DNA from: Sipunculus nudus
Lineage: Eukaryota > Annelida > Sipuncula > Golfingiida > Sipunculidae
NCBI GenBank assembly: GCA_026874595.1
Contig: CM049314.1
Location: 28,783,729 to 28,847,728 of the forward strand
Length of the DNA: 64,000 nucleotides
Direction of reading: 5' to 3'
Made by a program: the position numbers and the translations under genes. This document shows positions 36,101 to 51,100 of this stretch, piece after piece; the first letter of the stretch is position 1; each line of letters opens with the position of its first letter. The notes beneath the pieces were generated by a model that did no database searches, had not been told where the DNA came from, and was given only the letters and a program-made list of their open reading frames with translations.

Positions 36101-39100
36101 AACTAACCTCAAAGCTCTTTGGCCCCTTTTGTGTGGAGCGTCTGTTAGCTGCACCCCCTTGTAGGGGTGGAGGGCTTGTGGATGGGGGTGGGGGCGGGGA
36201 GTCAGCAGGGGGTGACATCTGAGGGGGAGGGGGTGCAGGCTGATGGGGAATGGTAGATGGCTTGGGGAGACTAGGTTCTACAAGTACAGAAAGTAAAATA
36301 AACTTATGTAATACAAAGCATAATACACATAGGGTTCATACAGTTATTTAAAATAAAACAATGTTTGTAGCATGCCTTTTTTTCCTCAAACCAAGACGGT
36401 TATGTTTTTGCTGGCATTGGTTTTTTGTCTGTCTGTTTGCAACATAACCCAAAAAGATAGACGTGGGTTTTGATGAAATTTTCAGGATAGCTTGGCAAAG
36501 ATAGAAGGAATAAGTGATAAATTTTCTGGGTGTGATCCAGATCACCATCTGAATCTAGGAATTTTTAAAGGAAAAATGCTTAATTTCTGACAACGCCATA
36601 GGGGGGTAATGAGCTGCCTTTGCAGAGGTCTGAGCTCTCTGAGTGTTTTTCTAGTTTATACACTTATGAACCTTACTTTTAAATGTAAAGGATATATGCT
36701 CATACAAGTCTTACTTTGTCAAAGTGAAATGTGCATATTGCATATACTACAAACACTACGACAAAATGAGAAACAGCTACTTTCTAACTATTATTTTTTA
36801 ATTTTTCGTTTGACAATTTTCTGAATTCTGCTGAAATACTTCCATTTACATTTAGAATGGTACCTACACCTGTCAATGACCTATCTGCTAAGAAAACCAC
36901 AACAATGGGCAAACACCTGAAATTCCCAACACCCATGTCCCCCTGCCCTAATGTAAAATGCCACTTTTTCTCTTGTGCTTGAATGATCCTGACATGGGCA
37001 ACAGTTTCTTGTGTTGTTTTATATTATCAGTGGGAAAAAATCCTATAGTATGTCTGTCACAAACTCAGTAGATGTATAGCTGCCAATGTGGGTTCCATCA
37101 GGGAAAGTAAGAGTTCCCCATCACAATGATTCTCTGAGTAATGCAGACATTAACAGCATGTGGTTAGAATCCACTTTTCAAATTTCAAAATTTTGGGGGG
37201 ATTTTCAAAGGTGTATGAACTTCACAAAAATGGGTATAAAATTCTCCAATTCTTGGCTGCATGACCCGTTATTTTTTTACCCTTTTCATTACACTTAGTC
37301 TGTTAATGGACACATAACCAAGAACAACTTCAGGTCAAGGTCAAGAACTGTTGAAAACTCAAGCAGTTACTAGCTGTCTCATTAGTCTGAGCACAATAAA
37401 AAAACATCAGGCATTTTTCACAAAATAAATCCTATTTATTTTCATTGGTGATAAGACAGATTACCATCTGAGTGGCCTTTTTTCAAAAAGACCTCCTCAA
37501 CAACACTGGTCAAACAGCTTAATTTATGCTCCAATTGAACCGCACTATGCAAATAAAGGAAAACTGGCCGGACTACAGCTGAATGTTCGGTGACTCCATA
37601 TAGATGATATTCAGTATATGTGCAGTGGAAAGGATCTATTCAACATGCATATTCAAAAACAGAAAGGACTAAATGTGAATATACATAATTCACACTAAAT
37701 AAATAAAATATAAACAGATTGGAATGGAGGGAAGGCACAGGTCAACTTTTTAATATTTACTATTACATAAAATAATAACAGTTAGTATCATTTATTATTT
37801 TATGAAACATGTTATATAATATCTACAGTGACCATAATATTTAATGTTATTACAGGCTAAATTAAAGTTGTATTACAGCTTAGATTCAATGGCAAAATTA
37901 TTATTTCATTTTACTGAAGTTAAATAAACTTCATCTCAATAAACTAACTGTAAATCCACAGGCAATATATATAACCGATGCTCATGATGCCATTGGTAAT
38001 GAGCTTAAAGAATAATTGATAACACATCTGAAACAATCATTTCTAATGTATAATCATGTAGGAAAATTGAAAATCAGATGAGTTTAAGATATGTATTATT
38101 AATGATGTTTTGGTATACATATCTCATATGCATAATATGGTGCTGATATATTACTTAGTTTGAATATCAATGGTCATTTTGTCAAATAATAATATTGTAA
38201 ATGTATCAGTATGGGGGATTCTGGTGATACTGATACAATATTGGTTTTATATTAAAACTTTCAAATGCATCATTACTATCTAGTTGTGTGGTGAATCTTA
38301 GTGATGGGCCGATCATCAAGTTTTATCGAAAGTCAGTTGGTTTGCTGCCACATTCAAGCGTTCGATTACTAGAGGCAACTATCGATTACATCATAATCAT
38401 GACTTGGTTTTTTTATCCAGAATGCCTTTATGTTAGAGGCAAGCATGATTCATTTTTTACATGATTTCGCACTTCATATAATGAGTCTGTATTCCCAAAT
38501 AAATTCCGTATGTAACTTAGCATGATACTGTAGATGCAAAAACAGAGGACTTAATATATTGTGGTTTAATTCTTGATTATTATATTAATTAAAATGATAC
38601 TTGGAATAGCATAGTTTAGTATTAATAGGAAAATAAAAAAAGCAAGAATTCATATGCTTAAGGTAGAATTACTCAGACATGTGAGCTAGGTTAAATGAAG
38701 TACAGTTCCACAGATAATTGCATATTTCTTTATATTTGTCTGAACCGATTAATAATAGATCATTGATCATTTTGCTCAAACCGATGATTGATTATGAAAA
38801 AGGAACCGACTCCCACCACTAGTGAATCTGGATTAAATATTGTGTAAAACAAGAGTAGATTTACCTGCTGACTTAAGGACTGCTTCATACCCCTCCTCAC
38901 AGTAACCCTGGATGTACTTGTGTTCCTCTTCAGGTAATAATGATATGTTCATATCCTTCACTTTACCTCCTGTAATACACAGAATCAAGAGAATCAGCAT
39001 AATGCTGACTACAGTGACATCTGTTGTTGAAAACGTGAACTACACTGCATCATGTTTTATTAAACATCAGTGTTTGTTCACATATAATTCTTATAATGTT

Positions 39101-42100
39101 TTGTAAATGGTGTTTGCAATGTTTGAATCATAAGCATGCATTAATCATGAAATACAACTAATGGTATGTTTACTGCCTCACATTATTTAGGTTACATTTT
39201 ACTGACCTTACAGAATCTCCAGAGACAGGATCTAAATATGTAGTTCAATAATGGTAAGTTTCAGATTATGAAGTCTACGGTTAATGGAGTAGTTCTTTGC
39301 CATGAGGCTTTTTTAATTTGTGTAAGGTGTTCTGGGAGAACACATTTGAGGTTAGAACATAGCTGTACCCACATCAGCAATACTAGGAACTAGCTGTACT
39401 ATACATGCACCGTGTACCTTATCCTGTATGAACAACAAGATTTACATTAAAATCAGATGTTTTATGTTACAACGAGAATGCCACCCACCTGGAGTAATTG
39501 CATATTTGAGTTTGCATGGTAACCCGTCAGTGAACAGGCAGTAGTGCTGGATCAGGTGTTCCAGAGACTCCAGTAACGGACCATCGTCAATGAAATACGC
39601 TGTCAGTCCCTGAACAACAGATGATGCACTCAGTAGCATCTAGCTTTAACTACACAGTGATGTTGATGTGCCACAGCAACATTAATTAAATCAAAACTTT
39701 TCAAATTATTAGAGAACTTATAATATATTCATTCAGTATTTGATAAACCAATCAGTTTTTTTACAAATTTCCTATAATAATGCAAGGCACATGCATAATC
39801 CACATCCAAAAACAAATAAGTGTGCCGAGTACGGTATGCGGGTTAAGTTACTATTAGGTTAAATACGGTATGGGAGGGGATTATTTTTTTGGGGTATGTA
39901 TGGTAAGAGGAAGGCTGGGCAAGAAGTGCGAGGGGAGGCATGCCATTTTGGAGCTAGATGGAACAGTACTGAAAAAGGTAATCCTACATGGGAGGATGAT
40001 TATGTGGGTTACTTTTTCCTTTGTGATTAAGAACCTTTTTTCATACAAATCAAATGACTTGTTTTCTTTTATCTGGTTGCTAAGAGTTACATCTGACTGT
40101 AAGTAGTTGTCACAAATCCCCCGCCCCATAACTAGGGATAAAGGACCTGTGAAGCGTGGCGAGCCAGATTAACCGGCCCCAGTTTACTACATAAGTTTAC
40201 ACCTACTGAATGGATACTGATGTCATAAGCATCTGAATAAATAAAACAGTAAAGAGGTTGTTTTGGCAACTCATAGATGAAGCCATGATACTTAACCAAA
40301 AGACAGAAAAGTATCCCCAAATTTACAGTGTATAAATGTTTCACTTCACAATAGCCCTTTAGCTTGAGCTTTCTGAGTATGTGAAGATATAAAAGTTTGA
40401 GGGAAATAACTCAGTATTTCAATGGGCATAAGGATATACTTAATATCATCAGGAAAACAAATATTATATTACCGGTAATTCAGAAACAATGACTGTTATT
40501 TTTTTAACTAGAACAGTAGCCTGAGTCTACACGAATACCTCTGCAAGGATCTTATCCAAATTTTCCTGTATCGCACAGTGTCACAGTTTACTGACACTTG
40601 ATTCATGTGCTCCAGAAAAAAGGCAGCCCCGTGTACAAACCAACAGTGACAGCCCTAGTTGGGTAAATAAATCTTACAGTTTTACAAAACCCACTGAATT
40701 TAAAACATAGTAAGATCATCTGGATCATATTAGCAACTGAATGGATTGTTCCTAGGGTTTAATCCTTACCCTTCTAAAAATTTCATCCAAATCAATCCAT
40801 AAATTTATGCAATAAGTTCTTTTGGAGACAAACAAACCGAGTAACCAAAGTGGAAATATAATAACTTTACCACTGTGTTGAGGTAAAATTATATAAGAAC
40901 ACCAAAAAAATCAAATTCCATCATTTCAAACACAAAAAAAAATTAAAATAGAAAACTGATTACAAGTCTTGGTTATTGTTATATTACCCTGTGAGAAAAT
41001 GTCTGGATCTCAAAGTTGTATGGGTTCTGAGAGTGGGTCATGGACAGGACATAGCGATCCTGATGTCTGGTGCTGGGACGAATCAGAAACAAACCGTCCC
41101 TCATCTTCTGTTTACTGATCAAGTCCATTGCTCCCTGTAAGTACAGTACACTTCAAATTTATCACAAACCACTTCAACATGACTAAAATTCCTACAGTTT
41201 TCTTGATTTTTTAGAACTCTAGCATATTCATGAAGGACATAAACACCATAAACACTTTCTAAAGAATATGTACTGTGTACTGTTTATACAACCTTAACTT
41301 AATTTCTTTTTAACACTAAAATGAGAATATTCAATTAGGAATTTCAAAGAAATCAAAATCTATGATATTTTACACACTTTTAGAAAATATAATACATTGG
41401 TTTATCAATGGAACTTTATTATACTAGCATCCTAGCATTTTCAAGAAATTCTTTTACTTTTGATTAAATTGCATATAGATTGCACCTCTGTATCTTTAAG
41501 AAATTTTCTTTTTTATATTACCTTTTTCCATACAACAACAACTTAATTCAAGTCTATCGTCTCAGAGAAAATGTGCTGATATTTAAAGGTTAAACATAAG
41601 TTTACAAGTATGTATAAAGACACCCATCAACTAAAACAAACGGGCTTTGAGACCATTTGTATCATAATATGTGTTGGGTAGCTTGAAGTCTATATAAATA
41701 TATGCATGTAGTAAGGATAATATTAATATGATTAACATAAAGAACAAATAGTTGAAGTGATGCATGGTTTAGTCACAAGAGGGCAGCAGTGGACAGTGAA
41801 GTATGCAACAGCTACAGAGATGTATATATGAAGGCTGCATAAATCAGACAGCTGTGGAGCTGGGCCACCTGTTGTGACCTACCTGTCTGTCTAGCTGCCT
41901 GTGGAACCAGTCCATCTGTTTAGTCTTGGCCGGTGACACTTTGTACTCATCCAGGATGGAGGCGCACACTTTGTGTCCATTTTCTTTGGCAAGGTCATGT
42001 GGGAATTTCTTATCTTCATTACGTGGCCAACAGGGGGCGTTCAGGGTTAACAGCATCTGCAACATGATATAACAATATTCAGAAATAGGTTGCATTGTCA

Positions 42101-45100
42101 AAGAGAGTCTGAGCGATTAAAATTGTAGGTGTTCATAGTGAACACCATCAGAATTAATGGAATGCATCTGTTAATAGGTGTAAGTGTGCATTGGTAATTA
42201 TATAAACTGCTGAAGTAATAAATTAAGTGTAAATTACATAATACCTGAAATAACAGGTTTCATCTGTCAGAATATTTTTCACAGGGCATTCTATTCTCTG
42301 ATTTTTGCCTCTTATCTGAAACATATCTGTGGACAATATGGTTCAAAGGACATCTCATGACGGCTATTTGAAACAATAAAACATATTCAATTCTTAATCA
42401 GTTTTTCATAAATATGGTTGAAGTCCTCCTTTAGAACTGACTGTTTTATGTCAATGTGTATGACATCTAAGTGATAACTGTAAGTGACACTGTATGCCCC
42501 TGACCATTTGGAGGACTATGTGACATCCAAGTACTGACCCATATGGACTCCCTGTGACCCCAGGTTAGGGATCTACAATGGCTCTCTGTGAGGCCTTAGT
42601 ATTGTCTATTAATGACTCTTTGTGACCTATGAATACTGACCTTTGATGACTCTTTGTGACCTATGAGTACTGACCTTTAATGACTCTGTGTGACCCGGGA
42701 ATAATGACCTTTCTGGTCGAGGAGTACAGACCGTAATGACTGTGTGGCCCGTGAGTACTGATTTTTGATGACTGTGTTGCCCCACTCCTGCAACCCCCCC
42801 CCCCCCCCCCCCGAGTACTGACCTTTAATGACTCTGTGTGACCTCTGATTGCCACCTCGTGTAGGGGGACATTTCCAGTGTTGAGATTCTGACCTTGAAT
42901 ATCTGCATCTCCTTTCCTGACTAGGATACTGATAACACCGACCTTGTTTGCCATACTGGCCCTCTACAAAGAAAGCAGATCACCATTTGATTATATGTAA
43001 TAACACACACACATATTATATATACAGAACAAGAGACAACACTTAAATATAACAATTTGCCAGGAACATAGTGTATTATATTTTTGTGTTTTTAGCAAAT
43101 TCCCATTCAAAATGGTTAATCATAATGCAAAATTCCCCAATTCAGAATATACCAAGGTAAATTTTACAGGCAGTTTTACAGCCCCATGCTGCACTCTGTT
43201 AATTATCACCAGAACTATTTATAAGTACCTCTGTCTCTCTAATATGACAACAATGCCGTCAAATATACTTCAATATACTTTACTAATAAGGCAATTAAAC
43301 TTATTTTTATCAATTAATATTATCTTTTTGCTACAAGCAGGATAATTCATAATGTACAATGTTGTTCATAATCGATTTATTTGTAAAAATTTATATATAG
43401 TTATATCCAGGAGAAAAATGTAAAACTTATGTACATACAATTGAATAAAGCGAAATTTCTTGCAAAGTATAATGTCGGCAGAAATCTCTAAAGAGGAACA
43501 GACTAAGACAAGCATCGTTGAGACTCAGTGAATTTCAGAGACAACATACCTGACATTGCCAATTTTGACCTAGGTTTTATCGAATTTTCCATTACTCATC
43601 TTACACTTGAGTAATTTGAGTCCACATTGATTGACCAAATGTTTTTCTTCCTTTGTTTATTGTTCAACCTTTTATAAAATGATGCAGTTTTGTTGTACAA
43701 TATATTAAATATTATTTGATAACCTGATTGTAAGGAACTCACAGCCAGGGCAGTATACCCATCAGCATCTCTGACATCTACATGGGCACCGTGGTCCAGG
43801 AGCGGCCACACCAACATCTCACAGTTCTGCTGGCAGGCCAGGTGTAAAGCAGTGCTACCTGGTGGTAAAATATACAACTATCAAACTGATTATTCACCCA
43901 GACTGGTAACCTCCACATTTAATAATCAGACACAAAAATAGTAAATCAAGAGTTATTTATCAATCAAATAAAAAAATGTAAGTTATTGTTTCTTGACAAT
44001 AATTAAAGTTCAAAAGAAAAAGTAATTTGTTCAGATGAACTTGAATACACATCTCACAAATGTATCTCATCACTGATATCTCATCAGAATAATTATGTCA
44101 CAATAATCTTCTCTCATGTGAAATACCTTGAAATCTAAATAAGCAATCACACATAAGATAACAAACATATCACCTTAATATCATCTAATTTCTAACACAA
44201 ACTTACTTATGTTTGCATGAGACAAAATTTTGCTGTTGCAAACCTACATATTTCTCATTAATCAGCAGGGAAAGCACATCTGAAGTCATTTTTTTTAGGA
44301 AAATCAAGATTATTACATAAGAGTATCTCCATGCAATAATTCATAAAATATATCACTTGAATATCAATAAACATTTACAGGTATCTGATTGTTCAAGCAT
44401 ATATGAATAGAATGATATGTTTTGGTTGCAAACCATACTGAAAAGGAGAGGAATCCATGGGAAGTAATTAATTTAATACCACATGCATTCATTCCAATGT
44501 CACCGGACTGGGAATGTAGAATGACACTAACCATTAGAATCCTTCCTATTGACATCTGGACAGTTTGGATTCTTCAATATCTTTGTTGCTACAGCTATGT
44601 TACCTGCATGTAATATAGGAACATATTATATTATACAGTAAAACCTCACTTGACAACCACCTCAGTTAAGAGACCACCTAAAAATAACAAACATTTTTCA
44701 TGGTCCCGATTAATATTTACTCTTTATATCAGACCTCCCTTAGATGACCACCTTGATAGTGTGATTACTTTATTGAGGTAATGTTGGTGGTTATAATTTT
44801 GGGGTTTTAATATAATATAAATGTGTATCAGTACTGTATCGAACTGACTAATGAATGAAAGCTGAGGCTCATACTGCCATCTACTCAAAAAATAAATTGA
44901 AGTTCTATGAATGACAGGGTAGGTGGGTGGGTTTTTATGTGTCCAAGCAATACCTCTTATATCTCTCAATTAATTGGATGATTTTTTAAAGGATGAGTAA
45001 TGGACCAAACAAGAAGTATAATAATTTTGTGATAGACTGGTTAAGTTTGTATCTGGATACAGATCCAGCAAAATATGCCCTTTTCTGTCTGATCAATGTG

Positions 45101-48100
45101 AGATCAATGACATAGCAATAACATCTCATGGCAGTGACAAAGGATTCCCACCAGAACATGGTCACTGCTGTTCGTTTACCATGAATGCATCCTGCAAAGG
45201 CCTTGGGTATGCTCTGAACACAGTGCGTGATCACCCAGTGACCTTCCACTCACATTCTGTGAGAAATAGCAGGATTCATCAGGTTTGGCAAGCAGCCAAA
45301 TGAACAGTCAGTTTTTGGTGGAAAAATCTGATTGGCTAAGAGTCTAAACAAAGATGCAAAAATGTTAAAAGAAATCTGATTGGCTCAGCGTGTAAACATA
45401 CACAGTTGGTCCATGTTAAACTCAGCACTGTAAGAGAGGATATATGCAAACAGTGGGGGATAACTGACCTCAAGCCAAACAAGTTTCTGAGATTTTAACT
45501 TTAGTGTGCCTTTTTGGACAGGTGACTAAGTTCAACCGCCTGTAACTCACCCAAAAATCTCCAAACTAGAACCATTCAAACAAACTTGAGAAAGATTGTT
45601 CATGGGATGATTTCTCTGAAATATTGGACAATTTGGCTGGACATTTTCGGAGAAGAAGGTTTTTAAAGCTTTTGCAACTTTTAAAATCTAAAAAAATGCA
45701 GTTAGAAGAAAAATAAACAAAAGTTTTTTCTGATTATTTGCAAAAAATTTGTTGATGCTAGCTACTGCCATTTTTGAGATAGCTATGGTTAACGTACAGA
45801 CCCATGATGCACTGACACATGATGCATGACGTACAATGCTGCACCACTGCATAAGCTCACAAGTTTGCTTAAACACATTCGACCACAGTGGAAAACAACC
45901 AGCACCTCGAACAACATCTGATTGTGCTGGTCATGCCTGCAATGTGATTGGTTATGTATTACGCAGGGGGAATTCTGCAGAAAAAACGTCACCTAGTGGC
46001 CAAACTTGACTGGCAACCATGGTTTCTTGCAGCAATTAGAGTAGCGAATAGTTAAGCATAGTGTAACCGCTGCTTATGGAGCATAAGGCCTTGGGGTGTA
46101 AGATTGTGTGTTGCTATTCACCTGACCCCCTCGTCTTATTGTCAGGGCATTGTTGGTCATTGGCTTGTAGGGTCTCAGTATGGATTCACTGACCACAAAC
46201 TTTTTACTTTAATTTCTTTACCAACTCCCCCAACCCCCTTCCCATAATGTCACAACTTGGCCACACATAAGTTAGTGCCTGTACAAAGAAATATAACCAG
46301 TGGAATCATTAAAACTTTTCCAATACACAAATGACCATATGCCCTCAGTTTTCAATTATCTTTCATTGAAGGATGAGCAGTACCCATTTCCCTGTTTTCT
46401 TGTTTCAAATTATATTTGCAGACAACATCGAATAATAATTTCAATGAATTTCAGTGAACATGTGGAATGTTTTTATATGGGCTGCATAAATTTTGAAGCA
46501 GGTCCAGATGTGGATACCCACATTGGTGGAGCTATGTGATCTGTTGGTACTTTCTAATTAATCTGTGTATAATCAAATACATGATGATAACTAAAGCAGG
46601 TCATCAGCTGCCAAGAAAGGTCAAAGGTCATACCAACCTTCTGATATAGCTCTGTGGAGCAGGTTTGTATAGCCCATCTTCAGACAGGATGCAGGAGGCT
46701 GCTGTCCCGTACATCTCAATGTCAACGGACATGGGAGCTCCTCACGAGGCCGACTGTAATACTTCACAAACTCATCCAAACCTGTAAAATAATTAACACA
46801 CAGATTTCTGTATAGCCAGCTATGATACTTTAAGATAAACTTATTTGTTTATTTACATGGATTTTAACAACTATTGTCTGTTCCACAGTGATGTGCCCAT
46901 TGAAATTTGTTAATTTTTTCTTACACAGACCAGGTACAAAAACTGAGCTGCAATGGAGGAATGAGGTACAGACCAGGTCTGAAAGGAGTACTTGAGTACT
47001 GGTGTTCAGGTAATACTTACTGAGTACTTGAGTCCAAAATTTGGACTCAAGTACTTTGGTATTTTCATGCATATCTGGATACAACTGCAAATTTAAGGGC
47101 AGTCTGTAGGCCTATTTAATCATTATCATAGCCTGGCGTAGGGCTCTAAACATATGCTATTTAAATTACAGAGGTCTTGTTATGACAAAAATACCAGTTA
47201 CATATTAAACCATCTTTCGCACAGAGTCCTTTCTTATGCGCCGCAACCTATGTGAGCCACAGGTGCTCGACAAGTAAACACAAACTCATACTTACTTTAA
47301 GATCCCTTTTGATGCGGTAAGATGCTTGCAATTAAATATACCTGCCCGTATCTGAATTAACCTCGAACATTTCTCAAGATAATAAGAAGCGTCAACATGT
47401 GTGGAAAATATGCTATTCAGATTTCAGACTAACATATAGGCCTAAGGTATTAGCACCAATGAGAGGCTGTTATGATATGGCACACTTGTGTTTCAGTGCA
47501 ACAGGTTTGCGGTAGTTTCCCAGTACCTGTGCATGGTGGCTTCACTGAGATAAAGCTAAGCCATAACAAAGTCAAATTGATGCACATTTTGCATTGATAA
47601 ACAAATGTTTGTTTTATCTTTACAGCATTGCCATGGAAATGAGTACTCGAGTCCGAGTCGGGTAATGTCTATTAGGTACTTGAGTACAAAATTTTGTACC
47701 TGTTTCTGCCCTAGTACAGACCCAATTAACTTAATCAAAAACCATACCTTGAAAAATATTTAATAATTAATTAATATCAATATTTAAGAAAACAGTCTAT
47801 TTTTACATTATCTCAATAAAACTGATGTCTTGGCCCCTATACTTGAGTATAACATAATACTTAAAAATCATTCAGAATTTCCTAAATTCACATTTTTACA
47901 ATTTTTGAAAACTGATGCCATCACATACAGATTGTTGGAATAAAGAGCAAGAGACCCTAACACTAAATATTTAACAAAGACATCGCAGCCTCAACTAAAC
48001 AAAGACTCATCAATATCATAAAAGCAACATGGACCTTAAGTTTTTTTACAAATCTTCTCTGGTATTTTATAACAAACTTCTATCCAAAAATGTGAATATG

Positions 48101-51100
48101 AAATTGCCCCATGTCACATTATTTATCAATAACTTTAACAATTATACTCAAGGAGCATTTAACATAAGTTTATTATTCAAAACTACAGTTCAGCTTGAGG
48201 TCCTTCTACATGTCTACACATTTTACAACATGGCAATAATGCTAGGCAGGTGAAAGTTTTACCAGTTACACTATTCTTGATCAAGACAGGCTGATCTTGG
48301 TTTAAGCAGTACATACAAAATACTGTTAACTGAAAGCTGTCAGTCAGTTTAACATCATATAAAAGGGTTTTGTTAAAGAAGATAAAAAGTAAACCACGCA
48401 GTGGTTACAGCACAGAATCAAGAGGCTATAAATATAAATGAAAGAGAAACTGATGCATGCCTCTGTAGACACGATAAATTGATCATTATTCACTTGTTTG
48501 CTTGAAAGCCAGATTCTATATTTTGTAACAAAAGAATTACCTCGATAAGAACATCATTAATTACAACTCATTACAGGTTAAAATTACTGATCAGCTCAAA
48601 TGAAGGGTATATGACACTGAAATTTGGCAAATTTTCATAAGTTGAATGTTCAGTTCTAAATACAATTATCTGCAATGAATTAATGAAGAACAAACTTAAT
48701 TACTGGTATATAGAATGAGACCAAGCAATGATATACCTGCCAGTTAGTTAGAGCCGTATCAGTGAGTTATACATGTGTACATGTTAATAAGGAAATTGAA
48801 CATGTGCAGTTTTGATTTCTGCACACCATTTACTACGGTAACATTGGATTTGATTGACAGTTATGATTACTTCCTTACCACATGTATGCCTATTCAAAAT
48901 TCATTATAAAGCAGGCCAAGAGGCCCACAGAAGTAAGCTGAGATTGATACATGGCTGCCAGAAAGATGGATGCAGCCTTGCAGTGTAGGTATTGGATTTT
49001 GCAGCTGTAGGATTTGAACCCTTACCTGTAAACTCACTGACAAAACAGTGACACCTTTTTAGTGTTTGGTAAGGTTTAATATTACCTCATCAGAAACTTA
49101 ATATCCAGGTTATAAGTACATAAATTTCCTTTTTAGAATCAGAATATTACATACAACACATTTATTATCAACATTTATATGTACAACCATTCAAAAGTAT
49201 CAACAGCATGCCATGATACCATGTGCAATTCTCAGCAAGTACTGTGGTTTACTCCATAAAATTTGCAGGTGTCTAATAATTAGAGTAATAAGATTCATTT
49301 ATCCCTTTTTTTCATGTACATTATCCCAAGAGCCATTCAAGCAATTGCCATGAAAATTTGCTAAAGACTGGGGTAAAAATGCCTCTAGTTACCTTTTTAA
49401 TTTTTTTGGGCCCACAATAACTCAAGAACCAGCTGAGCTATGCCATTATATATCAAGTTATTACAATTTGTTCATGATCAAATTTAAAAACTGTCTGAAA
49501 TTTTGTCAGGATAAATGGCAGCCAAGAAAGTATTCCTTCTGTGTAATAACTCAAGAATATTCAAGCAGTTTCTATGGTCATTTCTAATTGAGAAATGCAC
49601 CGTTATACCAACTCCACTGTACAGGGCTGGTCAACAACACAAAACCATTAACAACGATTGGAAGATTTTGACAGCCCATGTCTCCATGAAATTCTAAAGA
49701 TCATGTGGTGACATCATATCAGGAACAGTGATATGTGGGACAGGACACAGCATCCCTATGCATCTACCTTGCTTAAAAGGATCAGACAACACTGGTTCGG
49801 TCATTTGCAACATATGGGCCCTAAGTGGATTCCATTTCAGCTGTACAACTGGGACCCCACGGCCATAGATGGAAGACGGAGACAGGGACTGCAGAGACAG
49901 AGGTGTAAAGATACTTTCAGTAGAGATGTGGCATCTACTGGAATAACACTGTCTGAGAAAGAGAACATTGCCAAGGTAAGAGGAGAATGGAGGTTGACAC
50001 TAGCAGTACTGATGTGACATGTGCACTAACAGTACCCATGATGATGATTATGAAGATGATGATGCTGTTGCAACTCCTCTCTGGTCATACCTTGGAAATA
50101 CAAATTTTTGGTCTTGAAGTATTGGGAGCTATGTCAATTATGTTCTTAGGGGGGTTATTTTCAAAATTTTCCCATAAATCCTGAGGAATTTTACATTATT
50201 TCAGAAAATTATAGGAGAGGTTATCAGAGTTCTACCAACCAGTAACTATACCAGTGTATCCCGTGAACTCAGCCCATGGAAAACCATCCAGGATTAACTC
50301 TATATGTGTGAAGCTGAGTGATGATCCCTTGTTGCTGATTGGTTAATGATGTGGTTTATATGCAATAATTCAGTATTAAGGCCACAAAATGTAATAATAA
50401 ATCCACATTTAGGATTTAGGCCACAAAGTGTAATAAATCCACATTAAGTATTTAGGTCACAAAATGTAACTAGTCCACATCACTGCAGAAGCATGAGGTG
50501 TTACACTTACCATATATGGCAGGTCCATCTTTAAAGCTATATGTTGAGTGGCCCACCAAGTGGATAGCATAGTGCTGGATGGTGTTGACATTCACGCAGG
50601 CCAAAGCAAACTCATCAGGACGACTACTGCTGTCTCTGATGAGGAAATACCCACTCTTACTGGTACCTGAAATATGATATCACATTATTATATCATATCA
50701 TGTTTTGTAAATTATCTTATAATAAAATCAGGCCATATATGCACTAGTTATACTTCTTATCCTAATTAAACCAAACTGATTATCTTAAATCTGGAAGTGT
50801 AATAATTTAATTATAATGCATATTTCACAAGGATAACCTATTCAGAGGAAGCTGCATGTTTTTCAATAGGGCCGTGGGCTAAAACAAGTAATAGCTAGAA
50901 TACATGGTTTAACTTAAATGAATGAAAAATAAATGCAAACATGTGAAATTATGACAATATGTTTTACATCTTACAACAGAAAACAGATAAAATAGCTCAC
51001 TTTACAAAATTCTATGGATCAGATCATTCCGAGTCATGTGATTATGCTGTCCATGTTTGTAATCTGATTTACGGTGTGGCAAAAATTAAGCGTTATCTGA

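Larger units (their letters stand above)
34647..36107. other. Kinase introns 11-13 around short exons
   Basis: Apart from exons 12 and 13 I see only AT-rich intron sequence. Confidence 0.5.

Noticed and set aside
44986-45249. 87-codon minus-strand frame in intron 3
   Set aside because: No similarity recognised and no splice support.
46630-46640. Alternative exon 3 donor GTATGA four bases on
   Set aside because: It breaks the frame into exon 4, whereas the chosen donor preserves the ankyrin repeat.
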